Notes under the pieces: generated by a model
The model's input: the letters and a program-made list of their open reading frames with translations, nothing else
What the model was told of the DNA's origin: nothing
The model's database searches: none
In this document: piece after piece, positions 10,501-20,080 of the stretch
Layout of the letters: every line of letters begins with the position of its first letter
How positions within the stretch are numbered: the first letter of the stretch is position 1
Assembly: GCF_022179325.1 (NCBI RefSeq)
Contig: NZ_BPQQ01000045.1
Coordinates: 1-64,000 of the forward strand
Origin: Methylobacterium isbiliense
Lineage (GTDB): Bacteria; Pseudomonadota; Alphaproteobacteria; Rhizobiales; Beijerinckiaceae
DNA length: 64,000 bases
Reading direction: 5' to 3'
Position numbers and translations under genes: made by a program

Positions 10501-10646
10501 CGGCGGGCGGCCGGGCTCGCGAACAGCACCTGCTCGGCACCCGAATCGAGGAGGAGGCAGGCGACCTCGCGTCCGCCCGTCAGGCGCGCGAGGCCGGGCG
10601 TCGCCATCGCGGCTTCGATCGTCGCCATCCACCGCGCGTCGTCCAC
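7593..10646 (-). CDS. PdhS-like cytosolic PAS sensor histidine kinase
   Basis: A protein of 1017 residues with no membrane segment. The C-terminal kinase core closely resembles the PdhS/PleC/DivJ class: H-box NHEIRTPLNAVLGFTEVM near residue 795, then PFGPIGADRYRDYLRDI and SGEHVLGLVTDLFDLARIEA. The N-box is HLIGNAIRYTEAGG, the G1 box DTGAGLT, the F box PFRQV and the G2 box GLGGGLALPLTKAL. Two PAS-like regions lie about 530-640 and 650-760. A Pro/Ala/Glu-rich, probably disordered linker spans about 350-440. The GTG at 10646 is chosen because GAGGAG precedes it by 6 bases. In relatives such kinases control DivK and through it CtrA and the cell cycle; that role here is inferred. Confidence 0.85.
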   Translation of the reverse strand: MDDARWMATIEAAMATPGLARLTGGREVACLLLDSGAEQVLFASPAARRLAAAIADSQGRLDPALDLGRALRALKASGSTPKPHLVRLRFEAGRLSPPVVCAGLSVPGPDGAPVLAVIPVDPLPVLRARRPSRPPVQAAQGPVAEERPTASAAQHEAPRGTMRFLWRSDETGLWTESTAPLAAVVGTSPVGCAWDRLLAVAIVPDEAGLLREALEQRRTFRMLPVRWRIAGEERAVVIALSGAPRLGEGRAFAGFSGFGVIHLDRIEPAPPLPAAPPAGPVRQSLRERAAEVVAIGRAGSPVVETAPSGAAPAPVADLPAFATLAGATFAGFAGMMSAPFATIGLGWPFVPDDGHRRRTPNRTKQPDGPPPDPAPATPSSPAATSAGSPGAEAPSAEPEPQRPAEPALAEPAPALPEPTLAADAEPPEAAERPDTIPAVDAAGSAEAAGADPVATETAEAVGPALVASQLSLTEHAAFREIARALGARFAGDATEEDAAPVPPDGEARGRGEVTPFRLMPAAARTDRTASATPVVRLLERLPAGVLIHRGEDVLFANRHLLALAGYESGPDLAAAGGPGLLFRGRDPASLPVAEAGHPIGLATRSGGTVAVAVALTTVEWEGAPASLLLIRRLPDADPVQGLAAAEIKLALREANLGEAQALLDATTEAILTLDEQGRVLRLNRAARALFGHDLREVAGEDFATLLPPESRPEARAALHRARLGETGSAEVAAQGRAEALALTALALSTEGERRYAVLLRDVTPLRRTEAELQKTRREAEAAGGRRADFLAALNHEIRTPLNAVLGFTEVMLDEPFGPIGADRYRDYLRDIRTSGEHVLGLVTDLFDLARIEAGRLDLTFAGVALNDLVGGSVSQLQAQAARQRVVVRTSFAAGLRPVLADLTSLRQASLHLIGNAIRYTEAGGQVIVSTAMTDRGGVALRVRDTGAGLTQDEIETALQPFRQVVTTPERRGLGGGLALPLTKALVEANRGTFTVTSRKNEGTLVEVLFPPGRVLAG

Positions 10647-10825
10647 GATCTCTCCTCGAACCCGCATGGCCGCCGATCGACCCGATTCTCGCCGTCCCGA
10701 TCGGCTTCGAAGCATTAACGGAATCGTGCCCGGCACGCACGGGCACGAAATGCGCAGCCCCCGCGTTATCCTGACGTCAACCTTAACGGCCCGCGCCGGT
10801 CTGGCGTTCTGCGGCCGGTATGGTA

Positions 10826-10840
10826 TTGTGCAGTGCACAA
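10826..10840. promoter_or_regulatory. probable PhaR operator upstream of the phasin gene
   Basis: TTGTGCAGTGCACAA is a perfect 6-bp inverted repeat around an AGT centre and contains TGC-N3-GCA. PhaR, the PHA-responsive repressor, is known in Paracoccus to bind TGC-N3/4-GCA elements in front of phasin genes. It sits 42 bases before the phasin ATG, a position suited to repression. Confidence 0.65.
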
Positions 10841-10881
10841 CGGCCGCAACGGAGAGAAGCGGCGCTAGAGAGGAGACCCAG

Positions 10882-11346
10882 ATGACGACGACCCCGTCCT
10901 ACGAGATCCCGACCGAGATGCGCGACTTCGCGGAGAAGAGCGTCGATCAGGCTCGCAAGGCCTTCGATTCGTTCATCAGCGCGGCGCGCAAGACCGCCGA
11001 CACGATCCAAGGTTCGGCCGAGATGGCGCGCACCAATGCTCAGTCGATGCAGAGCCGCAGCTTTGCCTTCGCCGAGCAGAACGTGAACGCCGCCTTCGAC
11101 CTGGCCCAGAAGCTCGTCCGTTCGCGCGACGTGCAGGAGGCGATGCAGCATCAGGCGGAGTTCATCCGCAGCCAGTTCGCGGCGATCCAGAGCCAGGCCA
11201 AGGAGTTCGGCAGCATGACGCAGAGCGCCATGCAGCAGAGCGCCGAGCACACCAAGGCGGCGATGCAGCAGGGCGTGAACACCATGCAGCAGGGTGCGGA
11301 GCAGGCCAAGAACGCCGCCAACGACCTCGCCAACAACGCGTCCTGA
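10882..11346 (+). CDS. phaP: phasin family protein (PHA granule coat)
   Basis: A 154-residue, almost fully alpha-helical protein rich in A, Q, M and K. It has a phasin_2-type body (RDFAEKSVDQARKAFDSFI, AFAEQNVNAAFDLAQKLV) and an amphipathic tail with QQG/MQQ repeats. Phasins coat polyhydroxyalkanoate granules and limit their size. AGGAGA precedes the ATG at 10882. A PhaR-type operator lies just upstream, so synthesis should rise when PHA accumulates. A strong hairpin follows the stop. A PHA-granule-region protein gene at 16428-16742 supports PHA storage in this organism. Confidence 0.9.
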   Translation: MTTTPSYEIPTEMRDFAEKSVDQARKAFDSFISAARKTADTIQGSAEMARTNAQSMQSRSFAFAEQNVNAAFDLAQKLVRSRDVQEAMQHQAEFIRSQFAAIQSQAKEFGSMTQSAMQQSAEHTKAAMQQGVNTMQQGAEQAKNAANDLANNAS

Positions 11347-11402
11347 GGCTCCATCCTGCCGCTCCGGCGGCAGGGTTCCGGGCTTCGCAACGACCGAATC
11401 CT

Positions 11403-11431
11403 GCGGCCGCGCCTCTCCGGAGCGCGGCCGC
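11403..11431 (+). terminator. hairpin terminator after the phasin gene
   Basis: A perfect 10-bp GC stem (GCGGCCGCGC / GCGCGGCCGC) with a 9-base loop lies between the convergent phasin gene and the small gene at 11449-11661. Only a short T-containing stretch follows (TTCGCGTTC), so it may work in both directions. Confidence 0.6.
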
Positions 11432-11448
11432 TTCGCGTTCGGGGCGCG

Positions 11449-11661
11449 TCAGCGGCCCGGATGGAGCGGACCGACCTCCGGCTCCATCTCGCCGTCCTCG
11501 TCCAGGCGCTCGCGCTCCGGGCCGGTCCCCGGATCGAGGTCGCGCACGAGCCGGGCGATCGTCAGGGCACGGTCCGCGCAGTCGGGGGCGAGGCGGGCGA
11601 TCTCGTCGGTGAGGGTCAGGATCGCGTCGAGGGTGCGTTGCCACTGGCCGGAATGAGTCAC
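11449..11661 (-). CDS. small hypothetical protein
   Basis: A 70-residue protein starting at a GTG (MTHSGQWQRTLDAILTL) with a helical N-terminal half (LTDEIARLAPDCADRALTI) and an acidic tail (ERERLDEDGEMEPE). GGGAGG precedes the GTG at 11661 at good spacing. It has no signal peptide and no known domain. It is convergent with the phasin gene. Confidence 0.5.
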   Translation of the reverse strand: MTHSGQWQRTLDAILTLTDEIARLAPDCADRALTIARLVRDLDPGTGPERERLDEDGEMEPEVGPLHPGR

Positions 11662-11782
11662 GCCTGCCTCCCGGGCCGCGAGAACGGCCCTCGCGTTGCC
11701 GCAAGCGACGGTATCCGCTAGCGATGCCGCCCCACGCCGCGCCGGTCCGGACGCGGCGCCCACCACGATGAGGAACGCAGAG

Positions 11783-12067
11783 ATGCGACGGTTCGTTCGC
11801 GCCCCCTTCGCGGCGGCGGCACTGATGGCAGCCCTGACCGGGACGGCGAGCGCCCAGCCCTACGATCCGTACGACGACGGCCGCCCGCCGCCGCGCCGGG
11901 GCGTCGGCTACAATTGCGATGCGGTGCAGCGGGGCCTGACCGGCCTGCAGCCGTTCTCCTGCCCGATGCCCGGCCCGCGGCCGCTCGGCACCCGCTGCTT
12001 CTGCGACATCCCGATCGCCTCGTTCAGCGCCCCGCAGCCGCCCGCGCCGGGGCGGGTGGTTCCCTGA
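11783..12067 (+). CDS. small secreted proline-rich protein of unknown function
   Basis: A 94-residue precursor with a clear signal peptide (MRRFVRAPFAAAALMAALTG, cleavage likely after TASA). The mature part has a tyrosine/proline-rich start (QPYDPYDDGRPPPRRG) and four cysteines (YNCDAVQ, FSCPM, TRCFCDIP) that could form two disulfides in the periplasm. GAGG lies about 9 bases before the ATG at 11783; an in-frame ATG at 11768 would add MRNAE. The function is unknown. Confidence 0.65.
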   Translation: MRRFVRAPFAAAALMAALTGTASAQPYDPYDDGRPPPRRGVGYNCDAVQRGLTGLQPFSCPMPGPRPLGTRCFCDIPIASFSAPQPPAPGRVVP

Positions 12068-12127
12068 GGCCGGGCAGCCGCCCTCCCCCGCCGCGCGTGG
12101 CGGGCCGGGACGGGCCGATGATCAAAC

Positions 12128-12156
12128 AAAAAAGGCCCCGGCTTGCGCCGGGGCCT
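12128..12156 (-). terminator. Rho-independent terminator of the porin gene
   Basis: On the minus strand AGGCCCCGGC / GCCGGGGCCT form a 10-bp stem (12133-12142 and 12147-12156) with a four-base loop, followed by six Ts (complement of 12128-12133). It lies 24 bases after the porin stop codon. This is a textbook intrinsic terminator. Confidence 0.9.
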
Positions 12157-12179
12157 CGAAGCGTTGGATGCGGTGCGGC

Positions 12180-13826
12180 TTAGAAGTCGCGCTGCACGCG
12201 CATACGGACGTGGAACGTGTCCGTGGTGCTGGTCGTGGCGACCGCGACGCCCGCGGCGTTGACCGGCACGCCGTTGACGATGGCGGCGACGGCCTGACCC
12301 GGCGACTTGTTCTGATCGACCGCCCGGCCGTTCTTCAGGCCGACCTGGGTGTAGAAGCCCTCGACACCGATATCGAGGTCCTTCACCGGCGACCAGATCA
12401 GGCTCGCGCCAGCCACGAACTGATAGGTGTCGCGGATGGTCTGCGAGAAGGCGGTCGTGACCGGGTTCGGCGACAGGCCGTTGAAGTTGACCGCGGCCAG
12501 GTTGGCACGGCTCGCGCCGCCGAACGACATCTCGCCGTAGCTGCCGAACACCGCCGAGCGCCACGTGGGCGTCCAGTAGTGCAGGTACGACGCGGTGGCG
12601 GTCCAGCTCGTCGAGAGGTCGAGACGGCCCGTGACCGGGTCGAGGACCGCATCGGAGAAGAACTGGTTGAAGCCCGCACCCTGGATCGCCGCAGCCGCGC
12701 CGCTCGCCGAGTACGAACCCGCCTGCGCGGAGTAGCCGGTGTAGAGCTGCGCACCCTCGCCGTAGGCGCCCTGGAGGTAGAGAGCGTCGCCGGCGGCGAT
12801 GAAGGGCATGTTGACCTTCAGACCGCCCTGAACCGCCCAGCCGTACTCGGACTGCGGACGCGGCGCGAAGGTGGTGCCCGCAGCCCGGACCACCGGGGCG
12901 GCCACCGAGGCGTTGAAGCCGTTGATCGCGAAGGAAGCGTTGCCGGTGTTGATCTCGTGCACAGCCGCCGAGATCTGCGCCGAGCCCCAGGCCGCGTCAT
13001 AGCGCAGGGCGCCGACGAAGTCGGGCATGCGCGAGCGCTGCACGACGTCCGTGAAGGCGAGACCCACCGGGTTGCCGGCCGCGTCCGTGCCGATCACCGG
13101 CGAGACGTTGAAGTTGCCGGTGAAGATGTTGAACTGGCTGGCGAGGTTGGCGTTGGTCGCCGCGTTGCCGAACAGCGGGGTCTTGCGGAAGATCGGATCT
13201 TCGAGCGAGAGGGTCGCCGAGAAGCCGTTCCCGAACTGCGCCGTGTAGGCGATGAGGTTGGTCGAGGCGACGTCGGACCCGAGGGTGCCGGCGATGATCT
13301 CGAAGTCGTGGGCGTAGAAGTCGAAGAACGAGGACGCGCGACCGGCAGTGAGGCCGGCGAACTGCACGAAGGCCTTGTCGACGTTCACGTACTGCTGGGC
13401 GCGGCCGAACGTGTCGACGCCGAGCGCCGGGAAGGCATTGGCGATGCGCTGCTGCGTGCCCGAGGTCAGGTAGTTGCCGGTGCGGCTCGCCAGCTCGAAG
13501 CGCACGAAGGCGCGCAGGGTGCCGTAGGCGGTCTGCGTGCGGGCGTCGAGGTTCAGACGGCCGAGGCCGCGGAAGTTCGTCAGGTCGCCGTTGCCGGTGC
13601 TGCGGCTGAACGACTGGACGTAGCCGGCCTCGAAGCGGGCACGGCCGCCGACGCGCAGGCAGGTATCCGTGCCCGGGATGTAGAAGAAGCCCGCGCCATA
13701 GGCCGAGCAGATGCGGACGTATTCGACCGGGACAGCCTTCTTGACCGGCAGGTCGGCCGCTTGCGCCCCAGCCACGACGGTCAGACCGGCCGCTGACCCG
13801 AGCAACAAGCTCTTCACGAGCTTCAT
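12180..13826 (-). CDS. outer-membrane porin (Porin_2 family)
   Basis: A 548-residue precursor with a signal peptide (MKLVKSLLLGSAAGLTVVAG, cleavage after AQA). The mature start ADLPVKKAVPVEYVRIC and the following GAGFFYIPGTDTCLRVGG are marks of the rhizobial Porin_2 family. Alternating beta-barrel strands follow, and the chain ends in VRVQRDF-type fashion with a terminal phenylalanine, the usual BamA recognition end. GGAGGT stands just before the ATG at 13826. It should form a general diffusion pore in the outer membrane. It has its own terminator and a long upstream region, so it is likely monocistronic and strongly expressed. Confidence 0.92.
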   Translation of the reverse strand: MKLVKSLLLGSAAGLTVVAGAQAADLPVKKAVPVEYVRICSAYGAGFFYIPGTDTCLRVGGRARFEAGYVQSFSRSTGNGDLTNFRGLGRLNLDARTQTAYGTLRAFVRFELASRTGNYLTSGTQQRIANAFPALGVDTFGRAQQYVNVDKAFVQFAGLTAGRASSFFDFYAHDFEIIAGTLGSDVASTNLIAYTAQFGNGFSATLSLEDPIFRKTPLFGNAATNANLASQFNIFTGNFNVSPVIGTDAAGNPVGLAFTDVVQRSRMPDFVGALRYDAAWGSAQISAAVHEINTGNASFAINGFNASVAAPVVRAAGTTFAPRPQSEYGWAVQGGLKVNMPFIAAGDALYLQGAYGEGAQLYTGYSAQAGSYSASGAAAAIQGAGFNQFFSDAVLDPVTGRLDLSTSWTATASYLHYWTPTWRSAVFGSYGEMSFGGASRANLAAVNFNGLSPNPVTTAFSQTIRDTYQFVAGASLIWSPVKDLDIGVEGFYTQVGLKNGRAVDQNKSPGQAVAAIVNGVPVNAAGVAVATTSTTDTFHVRMRVQRDF

Positions 13827-14233
13827 CGAGACCTCCAAAGTTTCGAGACCCTTGGGGTGAACGACTGTGTCACTCAGACCCGGGATGGATCCGAACCACG
13901 CCACTCTTATCCCCTTCGACTCAGCCCTCCCGCACGGGGCGTTGGCCGAACCGCCCCGGGCACTCCGCCCGGCGCAGGGTCACCATGTGCGAGGCCTCGG
14001 AACCGATCAACACCGTTCCGCTTGCCGGGCCGCGATGCAGCCGGCTTTCCGCCACGATGTTGCAGCCAAGCAACGAAAACTACCCCGTCCCCCGGATTGA
14101 GCGTCGATTCCAGGCCTGGAGCCGAGTGGAGTCGCATGAACTCTTGCGGTCCGGGCGAGTACCGAGGTGGGAATCAGTTTACGCGAGGGCCTTGGACGTC
14201 GCGCGGCGGCCCGCCTCGCGCAGAACCGTCGTG
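13827..14233. other. intergenic region upstream of the porin gene
   Basis: About 407 bases without a supportable gene. It holds the porin promoter and 5' leader on the minus strand, and the end of the ABC-F transcript coming from the right. Several GANTC sites (CcrM targets) are present, including GACTC near 13920, GATTC near 14106, GAGTC near 14130 and GAATC near 14170. I see no clear promoter consensus. Confidence 0.35.
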
Positions 14234-16045
14234 TCAGCCTTCGAGTTCTTCGCGCAGCAGTTCGAGGGCGAGCCAGCGCTCCTCGGCGGCCGCGAGATCG
14301 GCCTCCGCGGTGGCGAGCCCGCGCGACAGGGTCTCGAAGCGGGCCGCGTCGCGCGCGTAGAGCGTCGGATCCTCCAGCGCCGTGCGCAGCTTGCCCGCGG
14401 CGGCTTCGAGCGCGGCGATTCGGGCGGGCAGCGTCTTGAGCTCGTGCTGTTCGTTGAAGCCGAGACGGCGGCGCGCGGCGGGTTTCGCGGCGGAGCGCGG
14501 CTCCGCGGCGCGCGGTCCGGGCTTGGCCGGCAGGCGGGGCTGCGCCTGCACGCCCGCACCGCGCTGGGCGACCATGTCGCTGTAGCCGCCCGCATACGCG
14601 ACCCAGCGCCCCTCCCCTTCCGAGACCAGAACGGTGTCGACCACCCGGTCGAGGAAGTCGCGGTCGTGGCTCACCAGGATCAGGGTGCCGGCGAAGTCGG
14701 CCAGCATCTCCTGCAGCAGGTCCAGGGTTTCGAGGTCGAGATCGTTGGTCGGCTCGTCGAGGACGAGGAGGTTCGCCGGGTTGGCGAGGGCGCGGGCGAG
14801 CAGCAGGCGGTTGCGCTCGCCGCCCGACAGGACGCCCACCGGCGTGCGCGCCTGTTCGGGGGCGAACAGGAAGTCCTTCATGTAGCCGACGACGTGACGG
14901 CTCTGCCCGCCCACCGTCACGGTGTCGCTGCCGCCGCCGGTGAGCACCTCCGCCACGGTGCGGTCGGGGTCGAGGGCGGCGCGCCGCTGGTCGAGGAGGT
15001 TGAGCGTCACGGTGGCGCCGAGGCGCACGCTGCCCTCGTCCGGCGCGAGGTGCCCGGTGAGAAGGTTCACGAGCGTCGTCTTGCCGGCGCCGTTGGGGCC
15101 GACGATGCCGAGGCGGTCGCCCCGGAAGAGGCGCAGCGACAGGTCGCGCACGATCGGCCGCCCGTCGAAGGCCTTGCCGGCCCGGACCGCCTCGGCGACC
15201 AGCGTGCCGGAGGCCTCCGCCTCGCTCGCCGCCATGCTGACGCTGCCCACCGGCCCCCGGTGGTCGCGATGGCGGCGGCGCAGCTCGTGCAGGCCGGCGA
15301 GCCGCCTCACGTTGCGCTTGCGCCGCGCCGTCACGCCGTAGCGCAGCCAATCCTCCTCGGCGGCGATGCGGCGCTCCAGCTTGTGACGCTCGCGCTCCTC
15401 CTCCTCGAACACCGCGTCGCGCCACGCCTCGAAGGCGGAGAAGCCCTGGTCGAGCCGGCGGGTCACGCCGCGGTCGAGCCAGACCGTCGCCCGCGACAGG
15501 GCTTCGAGGAAGCGCCGGTCGTGGCTGATCAGCACCAGCGCCGAGCGGCTGCCCTTCAGCTCCGCCTCCAGCCATTCGATCGCCGGCAGGTCGAGGTGAT
15601 TCGTCGGCTCGTCGAGGAGCAGGATGTCGGGCTCGGGCGCCAGCGCCTGGGCGAGCGCCGCGCGGCGGGCCTCGCCGCCCGAGAGGCGCGCCGGGTCCTC
15701 CTCGCCGGTGAGGCCGAGGCTCTCCAGGAGATAGCGGGCGCGGTAGGGCTCGTCTCCTGGCCCCAGCCCCGCCTCCACGAAGGCGAGCGTGCTGGCGTGG
15801 CCCGAGAAATCCGGCTCCTGCGCGAGATAGCGCACGGTGGTGCCGGGCTGGAGGAAGCGCTTGCCGCGGTCCGGCTCGACGAGGCCCGCCGCGATGCGCA
15901 GCAGCGTCGACTTGCCGGAGCCGTTGCGCCCCACGAGGCAGGCGCGCTCGCCCGGCGCGATCGTGAGGTCTGCCTGCACGATCAGCGGCGTGCCGCCGAA
16001 GGTGAGGGCGATGGACTGGAGCGTGAGGAGCGGGGGAGCGGCCAT
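14234..16045 (-). CDS. uup: ABC-F family ATPase (Uup-like)
   Basis: A 603-residue soluble protein with two ABC ATPase domains in tandem and no membrane helices. Walker A motifs are GRNGSGKST (near residue 40) and GPNGAGKTT (near 325); the signatures are RLSGGEARR and LSGGERNRLLLARAL. A linker of charged helices lies between them (RHKLERRIAAEEDWLRYG), and a coiled-coil C-terminal domain ends the protein (LPARIAALEAAAGKLRTAL), which is typical of Uup. ABC-F proteins act on ribosomes, and Uup also on DNA branch structures. An antibiotic resistance role is not indicated. Confidence 0.88.
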   Translation of the reverse strand: MAAPPLLTLQSIALTFGGTPLIVQADLTIAPGERACLVGRNGSGKSTLLRIAAGLVEPDRGKRFLQPGTTVRYLAQEPDFSGHASTLAFVEAGLGPGDEPYRARYLLESLGLTGEEDPARLSGGEARRAALAQALAPEPDILLLDEPTNHLDLPAIEWLEAELKGSRSALVLISHDRRFLEALSRATVWLDRGVTRRLDQGFSAFEAWRDAVFEEEERERHKLERRIAAEEDWLRYGVTARRKRNVRRLAGLHELRRRHRDHRGPVGSVSMAASEAEASGTLVAEAVRAGKAFDGRPIVRDLSLRLFRGDRLGIVGPNGAGKTTLVNLLTGHLAPDEGSVRLGATVTLNLLDQRRAALDPDRTVAEVLTGGGSDTVTVGGQSRHVVGYMKDFLFAPEQARTPVGVLSGGERNRLLLARALANPANLLVLDEPTNDLDLETLDLLQEMLADFAGTLILVSHDRDFLDRVVDTVLVSEGEGRWVAYAGGYSDMVAQRGAGVQAQPRLPAKPGPRAAEPRSAAKPAARRRLGFNEQHELKTLPARIAALEAAAGKLRTALEDPTLYARDAARFETLSRGLATAEADLAAAEERWLALELLREELEG

Positions 16046-16172
16046 GCGCGGGCTTATGGCAGCGCGCGGCGGCCAGCAAAAGCCGTTCGCGAACGCCTGC
16101 TGCGGCAGCCGGCCCGCCTCCGGGCATCCCGCCGCAGGGCGGGATGCGGGATCGTGCGGCCGGACGCGCCGG

Positions 16173-16373
16173 TCACATCGTGGGGTTGGCCGGGCCGGTC
16201 GGCGACGGGTCCGGGGTGATCGCCGGGGAGTTGCCCGGATCGTTGATCGGCACCTCCAGCGGCGTGCCGCCGGGCGCCTCGCTCGGCACCTCGCCCGGCC
16301 GCTCCGGCTCGCGGGTCGGCGTCGGGGGCACGGGATCGTAGGGCTGGTCCGGTGGTGCGCCGGGATTGGCCAT
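16173..16373 (-). CDS. small proline-rich protein of unknown function
   Basis: A 66-residue protein starting MANPGAPPDQPYDPVPPTP, about one-quarter proline and without cysteine or hydrophobic stretch, so probably disordered. AGGAG lies about 7 bases before the ATG at 16373. It is on the same strand as the PHA-related gene to its right. Low complexity means that coding status is only moderately certain. Confidence 0.5.
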   Translation of the reverse strand: MANPGAPPDQPYDPVPPTPTREPERPGEVPSEAPGGTPLEVPINDPGNSPAITPDPSPTGPANPTM

Positions 16374-16427
16374 AGGTGACTCCTGAGGGATGTCCCGAGG
16401 CAACCGGGCGCTGCGTCGCGGGTTCCG

Positions 16428-16742
16428 CTACTTCTTGGTCAGGAGCTTGGTGCCGTTCTGGTCGAGCGCCTGCTGGATCTTGCCGGCGAACAGCGAGAGG
16501 ATGAGCGGCAGGTTCACCTCGACGCGCACCGTATCGGCCGCCACGTCGACGTGCCCGTCGACCTTCTGGTTCAGGGCCTGGACGAGGAACGACAGCCGCT
16601 CCCCCTCCCAGGTGGCGTCGGCCATGCGGATGCCGGCCTTCTGGAGCATCTCCTTGGCCTGCCCTATCCCTGCGTCAAGGCGACGGTGGGCTTCCTCCAG
16701 ACCGAGCTGATGGGGGATCACGACGACCAGCGGCTTCGCCAT
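16428..16742 (-). CDS. polyhydroxyalkanoic acid system family protein
   Basis: A 104-residue protein matching the PHA_gran_rgn family, found near PHA granule genes. It starts MAKPLVVVIPHQLGLEEAHRR and continues with WEGERLSFLVQALNQKVDG and VEVNLPLILSLFAGKI, the conserved core. The exact biochemical role is not established; these proteins are associated with granules or PHA regulation. GGAGG stands before the ATG at 16742. Together with the phasin gene about 5 kb to the left it supports PHA storage. Confidence 0.85.
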   Translation of the reverse strand: MAKPLVVVIPHQLGLEEAHRRLDAGIGQAKEMLQKAGIRMADATWEGERLSFLVQALNQKVDGHVDVAADTVRVEVNLPLILSLFAGKIQQALDQNGTKLLTKK

Positions 16743-16855
16743 TTCTTCGCCTCCGTTGTGATCCCGCCGTAATCGCTGGACCGCCGGACGAAAAGCCCGA
16801 TTCAGCGTGGCGGTTGACGGGAGGCGAACGCCCGAGACCGAGGGCGGGTTTCGGC

Positions 16856-17230
16856 TCAGTCGATCCGTTCGAGCGCGACGCGGGTCACGCCGCCCATGCC
16901 GATCGCCCGGGCGGAGCCGCGGCTGAGATCGATGATGCGCCCGCCCGCGAACGGGCCGCGGTCGTTGATCCGCACCACGATCGAGCGGCCGTTGACCGTG
17001 TTGGTGACCCGGACCCGGCTGCCGAACGGCAGGCTGCGGTGGGCGGCCGTGAGGCCGTCGGGGTTGAAGCGCTCGCCGCTCGCGGTGCGGTGACCGACGG
17101 CATACCAGGAGGCCTGGCCGTTCTGGGCCTGGGCGGTGGACGCCGCCCCGACACCCATCAGCCCCGCGAGCGCGAGACCGCCCCCCACGCACACAGCCAC
17201 CGATCGGCGCACAGCAAGCCCGCAGTTCAT
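16856..17230 (-). CDS. RlpA-like septal ring lytic transglycosylase family protein
   Basis: A 124-residue exported protein: signal peptide ([20 protein letters not shown], cleavage after AQA) and then a single double-psi beta-barrel domain. The domain starts [19 protein letters not shown] and contains [17 protein letters not shown] and [18 protein letters not shown], the RlpA signature with its catalytic-type aspartate. There is no SPOR domain, so septal targeting is uncertain. The ATG at 17230 is preferred since GAGGG precedes it; an ATG 15 bases upstream would overlap that site. It is divergent from ccrM. Confidence 0.85.
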   Translation of the reverse strand: MNCGLAVRRSVAVCVGGGLALAGLMGVGAASTAQAQNGQASWYAVGHRTASGERFNPDGLTAAHRSLPFGSRVRVTNTVNGRSIVVRINDRGPFAGGRIIDLSRGSARAIGMGGVTRVALERID

Positions 17231-18765
<1,535 letters not shown>

Positions 18766-18916
18766 GGGACGCCGGCTCGAGGCCGAGGTCTGGACCTTTT
18801 CCCGTCCGGGATGCAAAAGCCGGGGCCTTGACCCGCCCCGGTTCGCGCGGCGGGGCGGGCGCCGGCGCGCCCGGGGCTGCGCCGGCGCGACGGCGTCCAG
18901 ACGAGGAAACCTGCCC

Positions 18917-20080
18917 GTGACCTGCACCGTCACCGTGCTCGGGGCGACCGGCTCGATCGGGCGCTCCACCGCCGACCTGCTGGACCAGCATCGCGGCCGC
19001 TTCCGGGTCGGCGCGGTGGCCGGCGGGCGGGATGCGGCGGCGCTGGCGCGCGTGGCGCGCGACCTCGGCGCCTCCTTCGCGGCGCTCGCCGACCCGGCGG
19101 GCGGGCGCGACCTCGCGCAGGCCCTCGCGGGCAGCGGGATCGCCTGCGGCGCCGGCCCCGCGGCGGTGATCGAGGCCGCGACCCGGGACGCCGACCTCGT
19201 GGTGGCGGCGGTGAGCGGTGCGGCGGGCCTCGCCCCCACCCATGCGGCCATCCGGCTCGGGCGCACGGTGGCGCTCGCCAACAAGGAGAGCCTCGTCTGC
19301 GCGGGCGACGCCTTCATGCGCGACGCCAGGCGCTTCGGCGCCCGCATCCTGCCGATGGATTCCGAGCACAACGCGCTCGCCCAGGCGATCGGCGAGGGCC
19401 GGGTCGAGGACATCACCCGCATGACCATCACGGCCTCGGGCGGGCCGTTCCGCACCGCCCCGCGCGAGCGGATCGCGGCGGCGAGCGCCGCGGAGGCCGC
19501 CGCGCACCCGACATGGTCGATGGGGATGAAGATCAACATCGATTCCGCCACGCTGATGAACAAGGGCCTCGAACTCGTCGAGGCCCACCACCTCTTCGCC
19601 ATCGACGCGGGCCGCCTCGACGTGGTGGTCCACCCGCAATCGATCGTGCACGGGCTGGTGACGTGGCGCGACGGGGCGGTCACCGCCGGGCTCGCCATGC
19701 CCGACATGCGCGTGCCGATCGCCCATTGCCTCGGCATCGGCGAGCGGCTGAGCATCGCGCGCGGACGCGCCGTCGACCTCGCGGCGACGGGCAGCCTCAC
19801 CTTCGAGCGCCCGGACGAGGAGCGCTTCCCCTGCCTGCGCATCGCCAGGGCCGCGCTCGCGGCGGGCGGCGCCCAGCCGACCGTGATGAACGCGGCCAAC
19901 GAGATCGCGGTCGCCGCCTTCATCGCCGGGCGGATCGGCTTCTACGACATCGCCGCCCTGGTGGAGGGCGCCTGCGAGGGCTTCGCGGCCCGCTACCCCG
20001 CCGCCCCCGCCGACGTCGAGGAGGCGCTCGCCATCGACGCCGAGGTGCGCCGCTGGAGCGAGGCCCGGCTCGCGGCCTGA
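18917..20080 (+). CDS. dxr: 1-deoxy-D-xylulose 5-phosphate reductoisomerase
   Basis: A 387-residue NADPH enzyme of the MEP isoprenoid pathway that converts DXP to MEP. The N-terminal NADPH motif is VLGATGSIGRST, the substrate/metal region MDSEHNALAQAI and ITASGGPFR, and the next conserved block HPTWSMGMKINIDSATLMNK. The GTG start at 18917 is preceded by GAGGAA. It is first in the run dxr-rseP-bamA. In many relatives it follows cdsA directly; here it follows ccrM instead, and cdsA lies at 48-49 kb. Confidence 0.96.
   Translation: MTCTVTVLGATGSIGRSTADLLDQHRGRFRVGAVAGGRDAAALARVARDLGASFAALADPAGGRDLAQALAGSGIACGAGPAAVIEAATRDADLVVAAVSGAAGLAPTHAAIRLGRTVALANKESLVCAGDAFMRDARRFGARILPMDSEHNALAQAIGEGRVEDITRMTITASGGPFRTAPRERIAAASAAEAAAHPTWSMGMKINIDSATLMNKGLELVEAHHLFAIDAGRLDVVVHPQSIVHGLVTWRDGAVTAGLAMPDMRVPIAHCLGIGERLSIARGRAVDLAATGSLTFERPDEERFPCLRIARAALAAGGAQPTVMNAANEIAVAAFIAGRIGFYDIAALVEGACEGFAARYPAAPADVEEALAIDAEVRRWSEARLAA

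Noticed and set aside
12168-13796. A 542-codon frame opposite the porin gene
   Set aside because: The minus-strand porin has a signal peptide, barrel pattern, ribosome binding site and terminator; the opposite frame has none of these.
14007-16127. A 706-codon frame overlapping the ABC-F gene on the same strand
   Set aside because: It is shifted relative to the frame that carries both Walker motifs and signatures, and its translation is Arg/Pro/Gly-rich.
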